A DNA stretch of 64,000 nt, from the NCBI GenBank assembly GCA_963742315.1, contig CAVULE010000003.1, positions 682,001 through 746,000 on the forward strand, read 5' to 3'. The translations under genes were made by a program, and so were the position numbers. Shown piece by piece: positions 45,014 through 54,212 of the stretch (position 1 is its first letter; each line of letters starts with the position of its first letter). A model generated the notes under the pieces. It ran no database searches. It saw only the letters and a program-made list of their open reading frames with translations, and was not told the DNA's origin. This DNA comes from AV69 sp963742315. Lineage in GTDB: Bacteria; Verrucomicrobiota; Verrucomicrobiia; Chthoniobacterales; UBA10450.

Positions 45014-46888
45014 ATGCAGAAAAAACGTTCGCTATTTTTTTTGATCCCGTTTCTCGCCACGTCGATTTGCTACGCCCAGGATTCATCGCCGACACCTGCG
45101 GCGGAATCAGAGCCGATCGTGGTCACCGGAACACGCACCGACATTCCGCTGGACCAATCCCCGGCCAGCGTGAGCGTCGTGACTTCGCAAGATTTTGAGC
45201 AAAAACAAATCCAGCGCGTGAGCGATGCGCTTCGCGAAGTGCCTGGGCTGTCCGTGGTGCAAACTGGAACCGCCGGCCAGTTGACTTCCGTTTTCATGCG
45301 CGGGTTGCCAAGTGAAGATATGCAAGTGCTGCTCGACGGCATTCCGATTAACCAGGGTTTATCTGGCGCAATGAACTTCGCGGACATTACCACGGACGAT
45401 ATCGACAGAATCGAGGTTGTGCGGGGGCCGCAAAGCACACTCTACGGACCCCGCGCACTCGCCGGAGTAATTCAAATCTTCACGAAGCAAGGCACCGGAA
45501 CTCCGGGCGCAACGGTTGCTGCCGAGGGCGGATCGTACGACTCTTTTCGCGAATGGGGCCAGAGCGACGGCAAAATCGGTGATTTCGATTATTCGGTCGG
45601 CGCCAGCCGACTCGACACCGACAACGCGCGTCCCAATAATAATTACCGCAATTCTGCAGCGATTGCGGACGTGGGCTGGTCGCCTGACGAACAACTGCGG
45701 ATCGGCGGTCTGTTTACCTACTCGCTAAGCGACACTGGAAATCCCAACACGATCTTTGATCCCAAGCCCATTGATCACTTTCTCACGGAACGCTGGTTGA
45801 TCGGTCCTCACATCGATTGGAAGCCGACTGAGTGGTGGGACCACAAATTCATTTTCAGCTACGACCACGAGCGCCAAATAAACGATCCAAACGAGGACGG
45901 ATTTGTCGGGGCAACACGGGCGCTCTTCGAACGAACGCAAATTGATTATCAAAACGATTTGCGGCCAACGTCGTGGCTGACGCTCACGTCGGGATTTTTC
46001 TACAGCCGCGTTAATGCCGGACAGGAACGCCCTTTCGTTTCGCAAGCGTTCGGGCCACAACCAACTTTTATCGGCGACCACACGCAGGAGATCGCGGGCT
46101 TTATGCAGGCGACGCTGACGCCAGTCGAGAATTTGATCTTTGTTGCTGGCGGCCGGTTCGATGATTTCAACCGGTTCGGCGGCGTCTGGACTTATCGCGT
46201 TGCAGGCAGCTACCAGGTCGACAAGACAAACACAACGCTGCACTCGAGTGTTGCGACGGGGTTCAGTCCGCCGAGCAGTCAGGACATTATTTTCGGCAAC
46301 AACCCTAATTTGGACCCGGAAAAAGACTTTGGCTGGGACATTGGCGTCCGGCAGGAGCTTTGGGAAAAGCGCGTTGCGCTCGATTTGACGTACTTTCATA
46401 ACGACTTGTCGAACGTGATTGGATTCAACGGTCTTTTTCAAACGCTTAACCTCGGTGCAGCCGAAACGCAGGGATTGGAAGCGGCATTACGTGCGCAACC
46501 GATTCCCAATCTTGTGTTCATGGCGAGCTACACTTATCTGGATGCCAAAAAGACCGACAACAGCGATATTTCGCAACCGGAAGGCTCGCGTTTGCCGCGC
46601 CGGCCCCGCAATGAGGTTTATCTTTCTGCTTCGTATCTTTGGTTCAAAAAACTACGCACGGTAGTCGAAGCAAAGTTCGTGAATGCGCGAGAGGAACTGA
46701 ACTTTGGTGCCCCGAACTTTGATATCGAGGATTACAGCTTTGTGAATTTTGCGGCGGAGTACGAAATCAGCCCGCATCTGTCCGTTTTCGGTCGCATCGA
46801 CAATCTGACGAATGAGCATTACTCGGAGGTATTCGGCTTTCCTGCGCTCGGCCGCGCCGCCTACGGGGGAGTGAAGTTACGATTTTGA
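45014..46888 (+). CDS. btuB: BtuB-like TonB-dependent receptor
   Basis: 624 residues. A signal peptide (SLFFLIPFLATSICYAQ) is followed by the TonB box region EPIVVTGTRTD. The plug domain (PASVSVVTSQDFEQKQIQRV, FMRGLPSEDMQVLLDGIPIN, VVRGPQSTLYGPRALAGVIQ) precedes a 22-strand-type barrel that ends in Phe (YGGVKLRF). Size, plug and the upstream cobalamin riboswitch all point to vitamin B12 or cobinamide uptake at the outer membrane. No btuCDF genes are adjacent. Confidence 0.9.
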   Translation: MQKKRSLFFLIPFLATSICYAQDSSPTPAAESEPIVVTGTRTDIPLDQSPASVSVVTSQDFEQKQIQRVSDALREVPGLSVVQTGTAGQLTSVFMRGLPSEDMQVLLDGIPINQGLSGAMNFADITTDDIDRIEVVRGPQSTLYGPRALAGVIQIFTKQGTGTPGATVAAEGGSYDSFREWGQSDGKIGDFDYSVGASRLDTDNARPNNNYRNSAAIADVGWSPDEQLRIGGLFTYSLSDTGNPNTIFDPKPIDHFLTERWLIGPHIDWKPTEWWDHKFIFSYDHERQINDPNEDGFVGATRALFERTQIDYQNDLRPTSWLTLTSGFFYSRVNAGQERPFVSQAFGPQPTFIGDHTQEIAGFMQATLTPVENLIFVAGGRFDDFNRFGGVWTYRVAGSYQVDKTNTTLHSSVATGFSPPSSQDIIFGNNPNLDPEKDFGWDIGVRQELWEKRVALDLTYFHNDLSNVIGFNGLFQTLNLGAAETQGLEAALRAQPIPNLVFMASYTYLDAKKTDNSDISQPEGSRLPRRPRNEVYLSASYLWFKKLRTVVEAKFVNAREELNFGAPNFDIEDYSFVNFAAEYEISPHLSVFGRIDNLTNEHYSEVFGFPALGRAAYGGVKLRF

Positions 46889-46899
46889 TTGCACGGGCT

Positions 46900-47012
46900 G
46901 TCATCCCGAGGGCGCGCAGACGCGGAGGAACCTCACGAAGGTGATTACGTAATCGAGGGGTAACTTGTGCGTCATCAGCCCTGCGAGGTGCCTCGCTTGC
47001 GCTCGGGATGAC
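46900..47012. repeat. Family A repeat, long variant
   Basis: GTCATCCCGAGGGCGCGCAG with ACGCGGAGG at the left and GAGGTGCCTCGCTTGCGCTC with GGGATGAC at the right, around a 60-base centre. Confidence 0.7.
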
Positions 47013-47057
47013 GGAGGTAATTGTCATTCCGATCTGCCTCGTCATGCTGAGGCCCTT

Positions 47058-47136
47058 GTCATTCCGAGCGAAGTCGAGGAATCTCTAAATATTATGTCGG
47101 ATAAGGGGAGGGATTCTCGACTGCGCTCGATATGAC
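47058..47136. repeat. Family A repeat before rmuC
   Basis: GTCATTCCGAGCGAAGTCGA with GGAATCTC and the inverted GGGATTCTCGACTGCGCTCG with ATATGAC. It ends 7 bases before the rmuC start codon and so overlaps its ribosome binding region. Confidence 0.75.
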
Positions 47137-47142
47137 CGGAGT

Positions 47143-48354
47143 ATGAATCCTCTGCTCTATTGCCTCATCGGCGTTGCTGGCGGCGTACTGCTGGCTGCGA
47201 TTGTTCTTTTTCTGACGCGCCGTGATTCGAAAATTGGTCCCCTCATTCTAGGTAAAATCGAGTTGCTTGAGCGCGCTCAGGAACGAGAAGAAAGGGTATT
47301 TCGCGACGAATTGGCGCGGAACCGCGAGGAAAATGCCAACGCCGCCAAATCGCAACGCCAAGAATTGACCACCTCGTTGGAAAGCGTGCGCGGGATCGTC
47401 GATCTGCGTTTGCAGGAATTGCAAAAGGATAATGCGCAGCAAATCGAAAGAATGCGCGCCACGGTTGACGAAAAATTGCAGGGAACACTTGAAAAACGCC
47501 TGGGCGAATCGTTTAAACTGGTGAGCGAGCGATTGGAAAAGGTGCATCAGGGCCTCGGGGCGATGCAGCAACTGGCAAGCGATGTCGGTGGATTGCAGCG
47601 GGTGCTGACCAATGTGAAAACGCGCGGCGGTTGGGGCGAAGTGCAACTGGGAGCGCTGCTCGAACAGTTGCTCACTTCGGAACAATTCGATCGCAATGTC
47701 CAAACACGGGATGAAAGCGGCGAACGCGTAGATTATGCGATCAAACTGCCGGGCGAAGGAAATGGTGCCGCAGTGTGGCTGCCGATCGACGCCAAATTTC
47801 CGCTGGAAGACTACCAGCGCCTAATTAAGGCGCAGGAAAGTGGCGACTCAGTGCTAACCGACAGCGCGATGAAAGATTTGGAAACCCAGCTGAGAAAATC
47901 GGCAAAAGATATTTGCGCGAAATATATTAATCCGCCAAAGACGACCGATTTCGCGCTGATGTTTCTGCCGACCGAAGGATTATATGCAGAAGCGATTCGT
48001 CGAGTCGGTCTGGTCGAGCAGGTCCAGCGCGATTGCCGGGTGGTCTTCGCCGGGCCGACCACGCTGGCAGCGTTGCTCAACAGCCTGCAAATGGGATTTC
48101 GTACTCTCGCGATCCAGAAGCGATCGAGTGAGGTCTGGAACTTGTTAGCTGGAGTTAAGACTGAGTTTGCCAAGTTCGGTGATTCACTTTCGAAGGTAAA
48201 AGACAAGCTCGATCAAGCCGCCAGCGACATGGACAAAGTGGCGGTGCGCTCCCGTGCGATCACGAAAAAGCTGCGCGATGTGGAAGAGCTGCCGAGCAAC
48301 CCGCAGCCCTTGTTGCCGGAGTTGCTGCAGGGGGAAGAGGATGAAATGGAGTGA
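47143..48354 (+). CDS. rmuC: DNA recombination protein RmuC
   Basis: 403 residues. One N-terminal membrane helix (LIGVAGGVLLAAIVLFL), then a long coiled coil (about 40-150), then the nuclease-like core with GGWGEVQLGALLEQLL, DYAIKLPG, WLPIDAKFPLEDYQRL and FLPTEGLYAEAI. RmuC limits inversions caused by short inverted repeats in E. coli, which is of interest given the many palindromes here; that link is speculative. Confidence 0.93.
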   Translation: MNPLLYCLIGVAGGVLLAAIVLFLTRRDSKIGPLILGKIELLERAQEREERVFRDELARNREENANAAKSQRQELTTSLESVRGIVDLRLQELQKDNAQQIERMRATVDEKLQGTLEKRLGESFKLVSERLEKVHQGLGAMQQLASDVGGLQRVLTNVKTRGGWGEVQLGALLEQLLTSEQFDRNVQTRDESGERVDYAIKLPGEGNGAAVWLPIDAKFPLEDYQRLIKAQESGDSVLTDSAMKDLETQLRKSAKDICAKYINPPKTTDFALMFLPTEGLYAEAIRRVGLVEQVQRDCRVVFAGPTTLAALLNSLQMGFRTLAIQKRSSEVWNLLAGVKTEFAKFGDSLSKVKDKLDQAASDMDKVAVRSRAITKKLRDVEELPSNPQPLLPELLQGEEDEME

Positions 48355-48407
48355 CAGCTACCGCGCAAAACGGTTTTCCATTACTCCACTACTCCATCAC
48401 TCCAATT

Positions 48408-50165
48408 TCACAGCACATCATCCCACTTCGCCTTGTCCTTGAGCAAAGTCTCGCGCAATAAACGAATCGGCGGCATGCCGTGATCGAGCAGCTGATTGTG
48501 AAACTGTTCTAACGAAAACTCGGCATCCTGCTGCGCCTTGTAATCGTCGCGCAATTTCAAAATCTCCATTTTGCCCAGGCTGTAGTTCAAGTAGCCGTAA
48601 TCGAAGGTGCCGCGCATCGCTTCACTGCGTGCTGGTTTTTCTTCGTAGTAACAATTTTCTTGAAAGAATTTGGTCGCCTCATCGACCGACATGCCCTGGG
48701 TGTGCATTTTCACCGAAACGCAAAGCCGGCAAAGCCGGAGCAACGCTTCCGAAGCCTGTGCCATCCGATATTTTGCCGCCCGTTTTTGTTCCTCGGCAGA
48801 CCCGGGAGGTTTTTTGGGGCCGCCGAACCCCTGGTCCAACATCATTTGCTCGCAATAATGCGCCCAGCCCTCAATGAAGGCGTAGCTGCCAAACATCTTC
48901 TCAATCTTATTCGCGCTCGAGGCGTTCAAGCGCAGAAATTGCACAAAATGACCCGGATAGGCCTCGTGAATCGAGGTCACAGCCGCGGTGTAGTAGTTAA
49001 ATGAGGTAAGCCATTCTTCCTTTTGCTGCTCAGTCCAGGTCGGATCGACCGGCGTGACGTAATAGAATGCTTCGGTCGCTTTTTTCTCGAAGGGCCCCGG
49101 TGTGTCCATCGAGGCAAACGAGGTCGCCCGGTCATATTGCGGCGTTTCTCTTACCTGCGCTTTCGCATTCGGCGGAATGCCGACAATCTTGTGCTCGGTA
49201 ACGTAACCGCGGATATGATCCAAATTCTTCGCAATATCCGGAATCAAATTGTCGGCGGCGGGATGATCTTTCTGAATTTCCTTGAATACCTCCGCGGGCG
49301 ATTTATTCGGATCGATGATTTTGGCGGCGTCAGCGAATGTTTGTTGCTCCTCTTTTAACTTCGCCAGTCCGATCTCGAGAATCTTGGCCGGCGGCAAATC
49401 GACCAGCTCCGTTTCTGTTAGCCAGCGTTGATACTTGGCCTCGCCCAAAGCGAAGTTTGGCGTCGCCTTCGGGAGTTTGTCTTTTTCCAGCCAGCTGGCG
49501 AAATCGCTGAGTGCGGTGGCAGCTCTGCGATTGGCATCGATGAAATTGGCGCGCAACTCCTGATCCTTCAGCGTCTCGACCGCAGTCACCATGTCTTTGC
49601 GCAAAAAATCAGCGGAACCGCGTGCGATCTGGATTGCGAGTTCAACGTAGGGCCTGGGCAAAACCGCCTCCAGATTGGTTTTGCCGGCGATAAGAATATT
49701 CGGGATTTGGCCTTCGATTTGGATCAGGCTGCGAACCCGGTCTTCCAGCGGTGCGAAATTGCGCGCGATGTAAATGTTCAAGTCGGCGCAGTGCGCATAG
49801 ATCATAGGGTTGCGTTCGAACTTGTGGACATCCTGAAACTCGAACAGCTCGTTCGCGATTGCGGCCTGCAAGATCCGTAAGTCGATTCCATTGCGCGCAT
49901 TCAGCTCCTCGGGCTCGAATTTCCGCAGCCGGTCCTCAAAACGGCGAAGACGCTGCAATTCGGCATCGAGCGCAAGCCGGCTGAAATCATCCGTCCGGCC
50001 ATCGTATTCATGGAAACCAAGCCGGGTTGCAAGAAGCGGGCGCGCGTTCAGGTAACCTTTGATGAACTCTTCCGCCACCGCGCTGAAATCAGCATCGGTG
50101 TTTTGCGCGGCGTTAAGCGCCGGAACGATCGCGAAAAGGATGAGGAGGAGAAATCGTTTCATCAT
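48408..50165 (-). CDS. DUF885 exported metallopeptidase-like protein
   Basis: 585 residues with a signal peptide (FLLLILFAIVPALNAA). DUF885 motifs are clear: SIHEAYPGHFVQFLRL (zinc-type HEAYPGH), EGWAHYCEQMMLDQGFGG, and the C-terminal GYLNYSLGKMEILKLRDDYK. The arrangement resembles thermolysin-like/M3-type carboxypeptidases. The substrate is unknown, but with the M2 dipeptidase it suggests periplasmic peptide use. Confidence 0.92.
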   Translation of the reverse strand: MMKRFLLLILFAIVPALNAAQNTDADFSAVAEEFIKGYLNARPLLATRLGFHEYDGRTDDFSRLALDAELQRLRRFEDRLRKFEPEELNARNGIDLRILQAAIANELFEFQDVHKFERNPMIYAHCADLNIYIARNFAPLEDRVRSLIQIEGQIPNILIAGKTNLEAVLPRPYVELAIQIARGSADFLRKDMVTAVETLKDQELRANFIDANRRAATALSDFASWLEKDKLPKATPNFALGEAKYQRWLTETELVDLPPAKILEIGLAKLKEEQQTFADAAKIIDPNKSPAEVFKEIQKDHPAADNLIPDIAKNLDHIRGYVTEHKIVGIPPNAKAQVRETPQYDRATSFASMDTPGPFEKKATEAFYYVTPVDPTWTEQQKEEWLTSFNYYTAAVTSIHEAYPGHFVQFLRLNASSANKIEKMFGSYAFIEGWAHYCEQMMLDQGFGGPKKPPGSAEEQKRAAKYRMAQASEALLRLCRLCVSVKMHTQGMSVDEATKFFQENCYYEEKPARSEAMRGTFDYGYLNYSLGKMEILKLRDDYKAQQDAEFSLEQFHNQLLDHGMPPIRLLRETLLKDKAKWDDVL

Positions 50166-50184
50166 TGGGCTAACAGACTATTGA

Positions 50185-50299
50185 GAAACCCTCATCCTGG
50201 CCTTCTCCCCAGGGAGAAGGAACCGCTCTCTGGTGCAATTACGGAGACACGCGAAGTGCCGGCTTTTTCTCCATTAGGGAGAGGATTGAGGTGAGGGCA
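50185..50299. repeat. Family G inverted repeat
   Basis: ACCCTCATCCTGGCCTTCTC with CCCA at the left and TAGGGAGAGGATTGAGGTGA with GGG at the right form a large imperfect palindrome with an inner CTTCTCCCCAGGGAGAAG hairpin. It lies between the divergent DUF885 and ctpA genes. Similar sequences are widespread bacterial intergenic repeats. Confidence 0.75.
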
Positions 50300-50376
50300 G
50301 TTTTTCAACAGTTTGGTAGGATGGGACGTTAACGAATGGGTTGACCGTTGCCAAAATTTCGCCCTGAGCGAAAATC

Positions 50377-51681
50377 ATGATCTTCATGAAACGTCGATTC
50401 GTTCTTATTGTGGTGGGGTTCCTCGCGATCATCAACGGGCTACTGGTGCTGCGGCTCTTTACCGCGCACGCGGCGGAAAATGATCCAGATAGCGGCTACA
50501 CGCAGATCGCGGTCTTCGCCAAAGCGATACAGTTGCTGCGACAGGATTATGTGGATGATAACAAGACGAGTTATCACGATCTCGTCTATGCCGCGATGAA
50601 GGGCATGCTCGCCTCGCTCGATCCACACAGCCAGTTTATGGAACCGGACGATTTTCGCGACATGCAGGATGATACCCGCAGCCGCTTCAATGGACTCGGT
50701 ATCGAAGTATCGACCAAAAATGGCGTTCTCACCGTGGTCACACCGATGGAAGACACTCCGGCGGCGAAGGCGGGCATTCTGGCGGGCGATCAGATTTTGA
50801 AAATAAACGGCACGCCGACGGAGAAATTGGAGTTGCAACAGGCGGTCAATCTGCTGCGGGGGAAACCGGAACAAAAAGCGACCCTAACGATTCTTAGACC
50901 ATCCAGTAAAGAAGTTAAAGATTACGTGCTGGAGCGCGCTGAAGTAAAAGTGCAGAGCGTGAAAAGCGCGCATCTCATCGATAGGGACCTGACCGGTGCG
51001 TTCAAGGTCGGTTACGTGCGGGTGGTGCAGTTCAACGAACCGACGGCCGAGGAGTTGGCCAAAGCGCTTGACGAATTGCAGAAACAAGGAATGCAGGCCC
51101 TGATTTTGGATTTGCGAAATAACCCCGGCGGCCTGCTTAACAGCGCGGTCGATGTCTGCGCCCAATTCCTGCCACCTAACACAATAGTCGTCTCCACTCA
51201 GGGACGCGCCGCATCGCAAGAACGCGACTACACCACTTCCTCCACGGCAAAAGAGCGTCCGCGTTTTCCGCTGGCGGTATTGGTCAATGAAGGGAGCGCC
51301 AGCGGCGCGGAGATCGTTTCGGGCGCGCTCAAAGACTTAAAACGAGCCGTCCTTGTTGGCGAAACAACTTTCGGGAAAGGATCAGTGCAAAATGTTTTGC
51401 AACTGCCCGATGGATCGGCTTTACGTTTTACCACCGCGAAGTACTACACTCCGGGTAAGCAGGTTATCCACGGGAACGGAGTCACGCCGAATATTGCAGT
51501 GCCAATGACGGCTGAACAGGAGCACGCCCTTTTCGTTTCGCGCAACAGCGACACCAAAATCGGGGACGAGAAAACGCAGGTTCGTTCGCGCGACCCGCAA
51601 ATGCTGCGCGCGATTGACGCCCTCAAAGGTGTAATGACCTACGCGCAGGAAACCGCGACCAAGAGCGAGGCTAGAAAATAA
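50377..51681 (+). CDS. ctpA: C-terminal processing protease (S41)
   Basis: 434 residues. An N-terminal signal/anchor (LIVVGFLAIINGLLVLRL) is followed by a PDZ domain (FNGLGIEVSTKNGVLTVVTP, AKAGILAGDQILKINGTP). The catalytic Ser is in NEGSASGAEIVSGAL and the general-base Lys in ETTFGKGSVQ. It cleaves proteins at the C-terminus in the periplasm, and is probably involved in envelope protein quality control. ATG 50386 is an alternative start. Confidence 0.94.
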   Translation: MIFMKRRFVLIVVGFLAIINGLLVLRLFTAHAAENDPDSGYTQIAVFAKAIQLLRQDYVDDNKTSYHDLVYAAMKGMLASLDPHSQFMEPDDFRDMQDDTRSRFNGLGIEVSTKNGVLTVVTPMEDTPAAKAGILAGDQILKINGTPTEKLELQQAVNLLRGKPEQKATLTILRPSSKEVKDYVLERAEVKVQSVKSAHLIDRDLTGAFKVGYVRVVQFNEPTAEELAKALDELQKQGMQALILDLRNNPGGLLNSAVDVCAQFLPPNTIVVSTQGRAASQERDYTTSSTAKERPRFPLAVLVNEGSASGAEIVSGALKDLKRAVLVGETTFGKGSVQNVLQLPDGSALRFTTAKYYTPGKQVIHGNGVTPNIAVPMTAEQEHALFVSRNSDTKIGDEKTQVRSRDPQMLRAIDALKGVMTYAQETATKSEARK

Positions 51682-51728
51682 CAGCTTCCTGTTTCTTTGT
51701 CGCACTGGCGAGACTAGCAGTCCGTAGG

Positions 51729-51841
51729 AATGACGAAGCACGAATGTCGAATGACGAAGGAAGCTCGAATGACTAAATGACGAAAGGGTTGGCGGCTTTT
51801 TCGTCATTCGGATTTCGTCATTGTTTCGTGCTTCGTCATTC
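51729..51841. repeat. Family H repeat (GAATGACGAA type)
   Basis: AATGACGAAGCACGAATGTC at the left and TTTCGTGCTTCGTCATTC at the right are inverted. Internal direct copies of GAATGACGAA/GAATGACTAAATGACGAA and TTCGTCATTCGGATTTCGTC fill the centre. It lies between ctpA and tsaD. Confidence 0.8.
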
Positions 51842-51912
51842 CTCTGATCAGCCAGAAAAATGTCTAAGGGTCTTCGCATAGAGGGACGGCGCGCCAATGG
51901 GCCGCGCTTGGC

Positions 51913-53010
51913 ATGACAATTCTCGCGATCGAAACGTCTTGTGACGAGACCGCGGTGGCGATCTTGCGCGGCCGAAACCGCCAGTGCGGCCCGGAGTTGC
52001 TCGCCAGCGAAGTGGCCTCGCAAATTGCGGAGCATGAAAAATTCGGCGGCGTCGTGCCGGAAGTCGCGTCCCGCAATCATGTGGCGCAGCTACCGCGCTT
52101 GCTCGAGCGCGCAATGGCATCCGCGAAGATTACGAGCAATGAGATCGACGCCTTCGCCGCCACGAGCGGACCGGGACTCGCGAGTTCGCTACTTGTTGGA
52201 AACTCGGCGGCGAAGGGTTTGGCTATCGGCGCCGGCAAACCATTTCTCGCGATCAATCATCTGGAAGGGCATTTGCTCTCGCCATTTTTTGGTCGCGAAA
52301 AAATGGAGCCGAACATTGCTCTGATCGTGAGTGGCGGGCACAGTTTGCTCGTCAACGTGCGGGGCGTTGGCGATTACGAAATTCTTGGCACCACCCTCGA
52401 TGACGCCGCCGGGGAAGCGTTCGATAAGGTCGCGAAGTTGCTTGGGCTCGGTTATCCGGGCGGCCCTGAGATTGAAATGCGGGCGCAAACAGGTAACGCG
52501 AAAAAATTCGATCTTCCCCGGAGCATGCTGAACTCCGGCGATCTGAATCTTAGCTTCAGCGGCTTGAAGACGGCGGTGCGGTATTTGTTGCCGAAAATTG
52601 TCATCCCGAGCGAAAACGCCAGTCCGGCTCGGACCGAGGGATCCCGCCATGAAAGCTTAAAGATAACGCATCGGGATCCCTCGACTCACGCTCGGGATGA
52701 CGTGGTGGCGGATGTCTGCGCCTCCTTTCAAGAAGCAATCATCGATGTCTTGCGCGAGAAAAGTTTGCGCGCGCTGCAGCAAACCAACTCACGCCGCCTG
52801 ACGTTGAGCGGCGGCGTGAGTTGTAATCGCGCGCTGCGGGAAAATTTGCGCACCGCCTGCCAGAAAAATGGTATCGAATTCCTTGTCGCTGAACCCTGGC
52901 TGTGCACCGACAACGCAGCCATGATTGCATTCGCTGCGATGTTGCGACTGGAAAACGGAATTGTTTCCGATTTGGCGGAGGAGATCGATCCAAATCTCGC
53001 GCTCAGGTGA
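51913..53010 (+). CDS. tsaD: tRNA N6-adenosine threonylcarbamoyltransferase with inserted repeat peptide
   Basis: This enzyme makes t6A37 in ANN-decoding tRNAs together with TsaB and TsaE. ASKHA-fold motifs include IETSCDETAVAIL, the metal site NHLEGHLLSPFF, IVSGGHSLLV, GEAFDKVAKLLGLGYPGGP and LSGGVSCNRALRENL. It is 365 residues, about 30 more than usual. The surplus is residues 230-263, between SGLKTAVRYLLPK and VVADVCASFQEAI, which is the translation of a family A repeat. Without it the protein matches the family closely. The insertion keeps the frame and falls in a surface helix-helix region. Confidence 0.95.
   Translation: MTILAIETSCDETAVAILRGRNRQCGPELLASEVASQIAEHEKFGGVVPEVASRNHVAQLPRLLERAMASAKITSNEIDAFAATSGPGLASSLLVGNSAAKGLAIGAGKPFLAINHLEGHLLSPFFGREKMEPNIALIVSGGHSLLVNVRGVGDYEILGTTLDDAAGEAFDKVAKLLGLGYPGGPEIEMRAQTGNAKKFDLPRSMLNSGDLNLSFSGLKTAVRYLLPKIVIPSENASPARTEGSRHESLKITHRDPSTHARDDVVADVCASFQEAIIDVLREKSLRALQQTNSRRLTLSGGVSCNRALRENLRTACQKNGIEFLVAEPWLCTDNAAMIAFAAMLRLENGIVSDLAEEIDPNLALR
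52600..52701. repeat. Family A repeat inserted in tsaD
   Basis: The ends GTCATCCCGAGC and GCTCGGGATGAC are exact inverted repeats. The length is 102 bases, exactly 34 codons. The core (GAGGGATCCCG, AAGCTTAAAGATAACG, CGGGATCCCTCGACTCACGC) matches the intergenic copies at 42246 and 43426. Near the left end is an extra palindrome AGTCCGGCTCGGACC that also occurs at about 44910. Confidence 0.9.
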
Positions 53011-53018
53011 TTCTTTTC

Positions 53019-53143
53019 TGCCGGGTAGCGCGCGCGTCTCGCGTGCTGGTTTCGGCGTCTCGCCGAAACAATCTTTAAAAGTCCGCGAAACCGAGACGGT
53101 TTCGCCAACACGCGAGACGCGTGCGCTACCCGGCAGCTCCCCA
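53019..53143. repeat. Family B palindromic element, copy 2 (reversed)
   Basis: CTGCCGGGTAGCGCGCGCGT at the left and ACGCGTGCGCTACCCGGCAG with CTCCCC at the right. The asymmetric centre (TTTCGGCGTCTCGCCGAAAC, AATCTTTAAAAGTCCGCGAA) is the reverse complement of the centre at 40978-41120. The same element is therefore present in both orientations. Confidence 0.85.
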
Positions 53144-53153
53144 GATCAGACAA

Positions 53154-54035
53154 TCAGTACTCACGGGCGAGGAGATAATTTGCGAGTTCTCGCAGCGGCT
53201 CAGCTTCTTTGCCAAAAATTTTGAGCGCGTTTTGCGCAGCGTGGGTCAGCCGCCGCGCTTCTGCGCGCGATGCTTCCAGCCCAATCACCGCCGGATACGT
53301 TGCCTTTTGGGCAGCGATATCTTTGCCTGCGCTCTTGCCGAGCTTCTCGCTCGTTTGCGTGACGTCGAGAATGTCGTCTATCACCTGAAAAGCCAGGCCT
53401 AGCGCGTAGCCGAACTTCGTAATCGCGCGCAGTTTTTTTGGATCGGCATTGGCACTCATTGCGCCAAGCCGGACGGACGTCGTGATCATGGCCGCAGTTT
53501 TATTTTCGTGGATGTAACGTAGTTGAGCGCGGGAAACTTTTTTTCCTTCCGCTTCGAGATCTGCCACCTGGCCGGCAATGAGCCTGCGGCTGCCGGCCGC
53601 GATCGAGATCTCGCGAAACATTTCCGACATGGAATAGCGGCGGGTCGGTTTAGCGCGGGCCGCAATTTCGAACGCGACGGTGAGCAACGCGTCGCCTGCA
53701 AGGACGGCAATGCCGTCACCGAAAACTTTGTGGCAGGTCGCGCGGCCGCGTCGGAAATCGTCGTTGTCCATGCTCGGCAAATCGTCGTGAACCAACGAAT
53801 AGGTGTGGATGCACTCCATTGCGCAGGCCAATGGGAGTGCATCACGCATTCTTCCCTTGCAACCTTCAGCCGCAGCGAGACAAAGAATCGGGCGCAACCG
53901 CTTGCCGCCGGCAAACAAACTGTAACGCATCGCTTTGTGGATGGTCGGCGGCGCTGCATTTTCTTTTGGCAAGAACCGATCCAGCGCGTGATCAATCATC
54001 CGCTGACGGGATTTGAGATACAGGGTCAAATTCAC
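53154..54035 (-). CDS. ispA: Polyprenyl (farnesyl/geranylgeranyl) diphosphate synthase
   Basis: About 293 residues from GTG 54035, which gives the usual family N-terminus. It chains isopentenyl diphosphate onto allylic primers. The first Asp-rich motif is LVHDDLPSMDNDD, the second is FQVIDDILDVT; AMRYSLFAGGKRLRPIL and GKDIAAQKATYP are also typical. The residues before the first motif (MECIHTYSLVHDD) suit a short-chain product. An upstream open extension to 54149 is not family-like. Confidence 0.92.
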   Translation of the reverse strand: MNLTLYLKSRQRMIDHALDRFLPKENAAPPTIHKAMRYSLFAGGKRLRPILCLAAAEGCKGRMRDALPLACAMECIHTYSLVHDDLPSMDNDDFRRGRATCHKVFGDGIAVLAGDALLTVAFEIAARAKPTRRYSMSEMFREISIAAGSRRLIAGQVADLEAEGKKVSRAQLRYIHENKTAAMITTSVRLGAMSANADPKKLRAITKFGYALGLAFQVIDDILDVTQTSEKLGKSAGKDIAAQKATYPAVIGLEASRAEARRLTHAAQNALKIFGKEAEPLRELANYLLAREY

Positions 54036-54136
54036 GTTACCGAATGCTGCGACTCGATGGCTGGATATTACATTCTTGATCCTCGATGCGTGATGCTCAA
54101 CGCGAAAGTTCATCGCGCGGTAGCGGGATTTTTGTT

Positions 54137-54180
54137 CCGGGTAGCGCACGCTGCTACCCAGATCGTCGGCAGCTTGCCGA
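54137..54180. repeat. Paired hairpins between ispA and the EamA gene
   Basis: GGGTAGCGCACGCTGCTACC and GTCGGCAGCTTGCCGAC are two adjacent perfect hairpins. The first resembles the outer arm of family B. They fill the short spacer downstream of the EamA gene. Confidence 0.6.
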
Positions 54181-54212
54181 CGACAATTCCCTGTGCCGTA
54201 GCCGACAATATC

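Noticed and set aside
53154..54149. Longer polyprenyl synthase start at 54149
   Set aside because: The first 38 residues are not family-like, whereas GTG 54035 gives the usual N-terminus.
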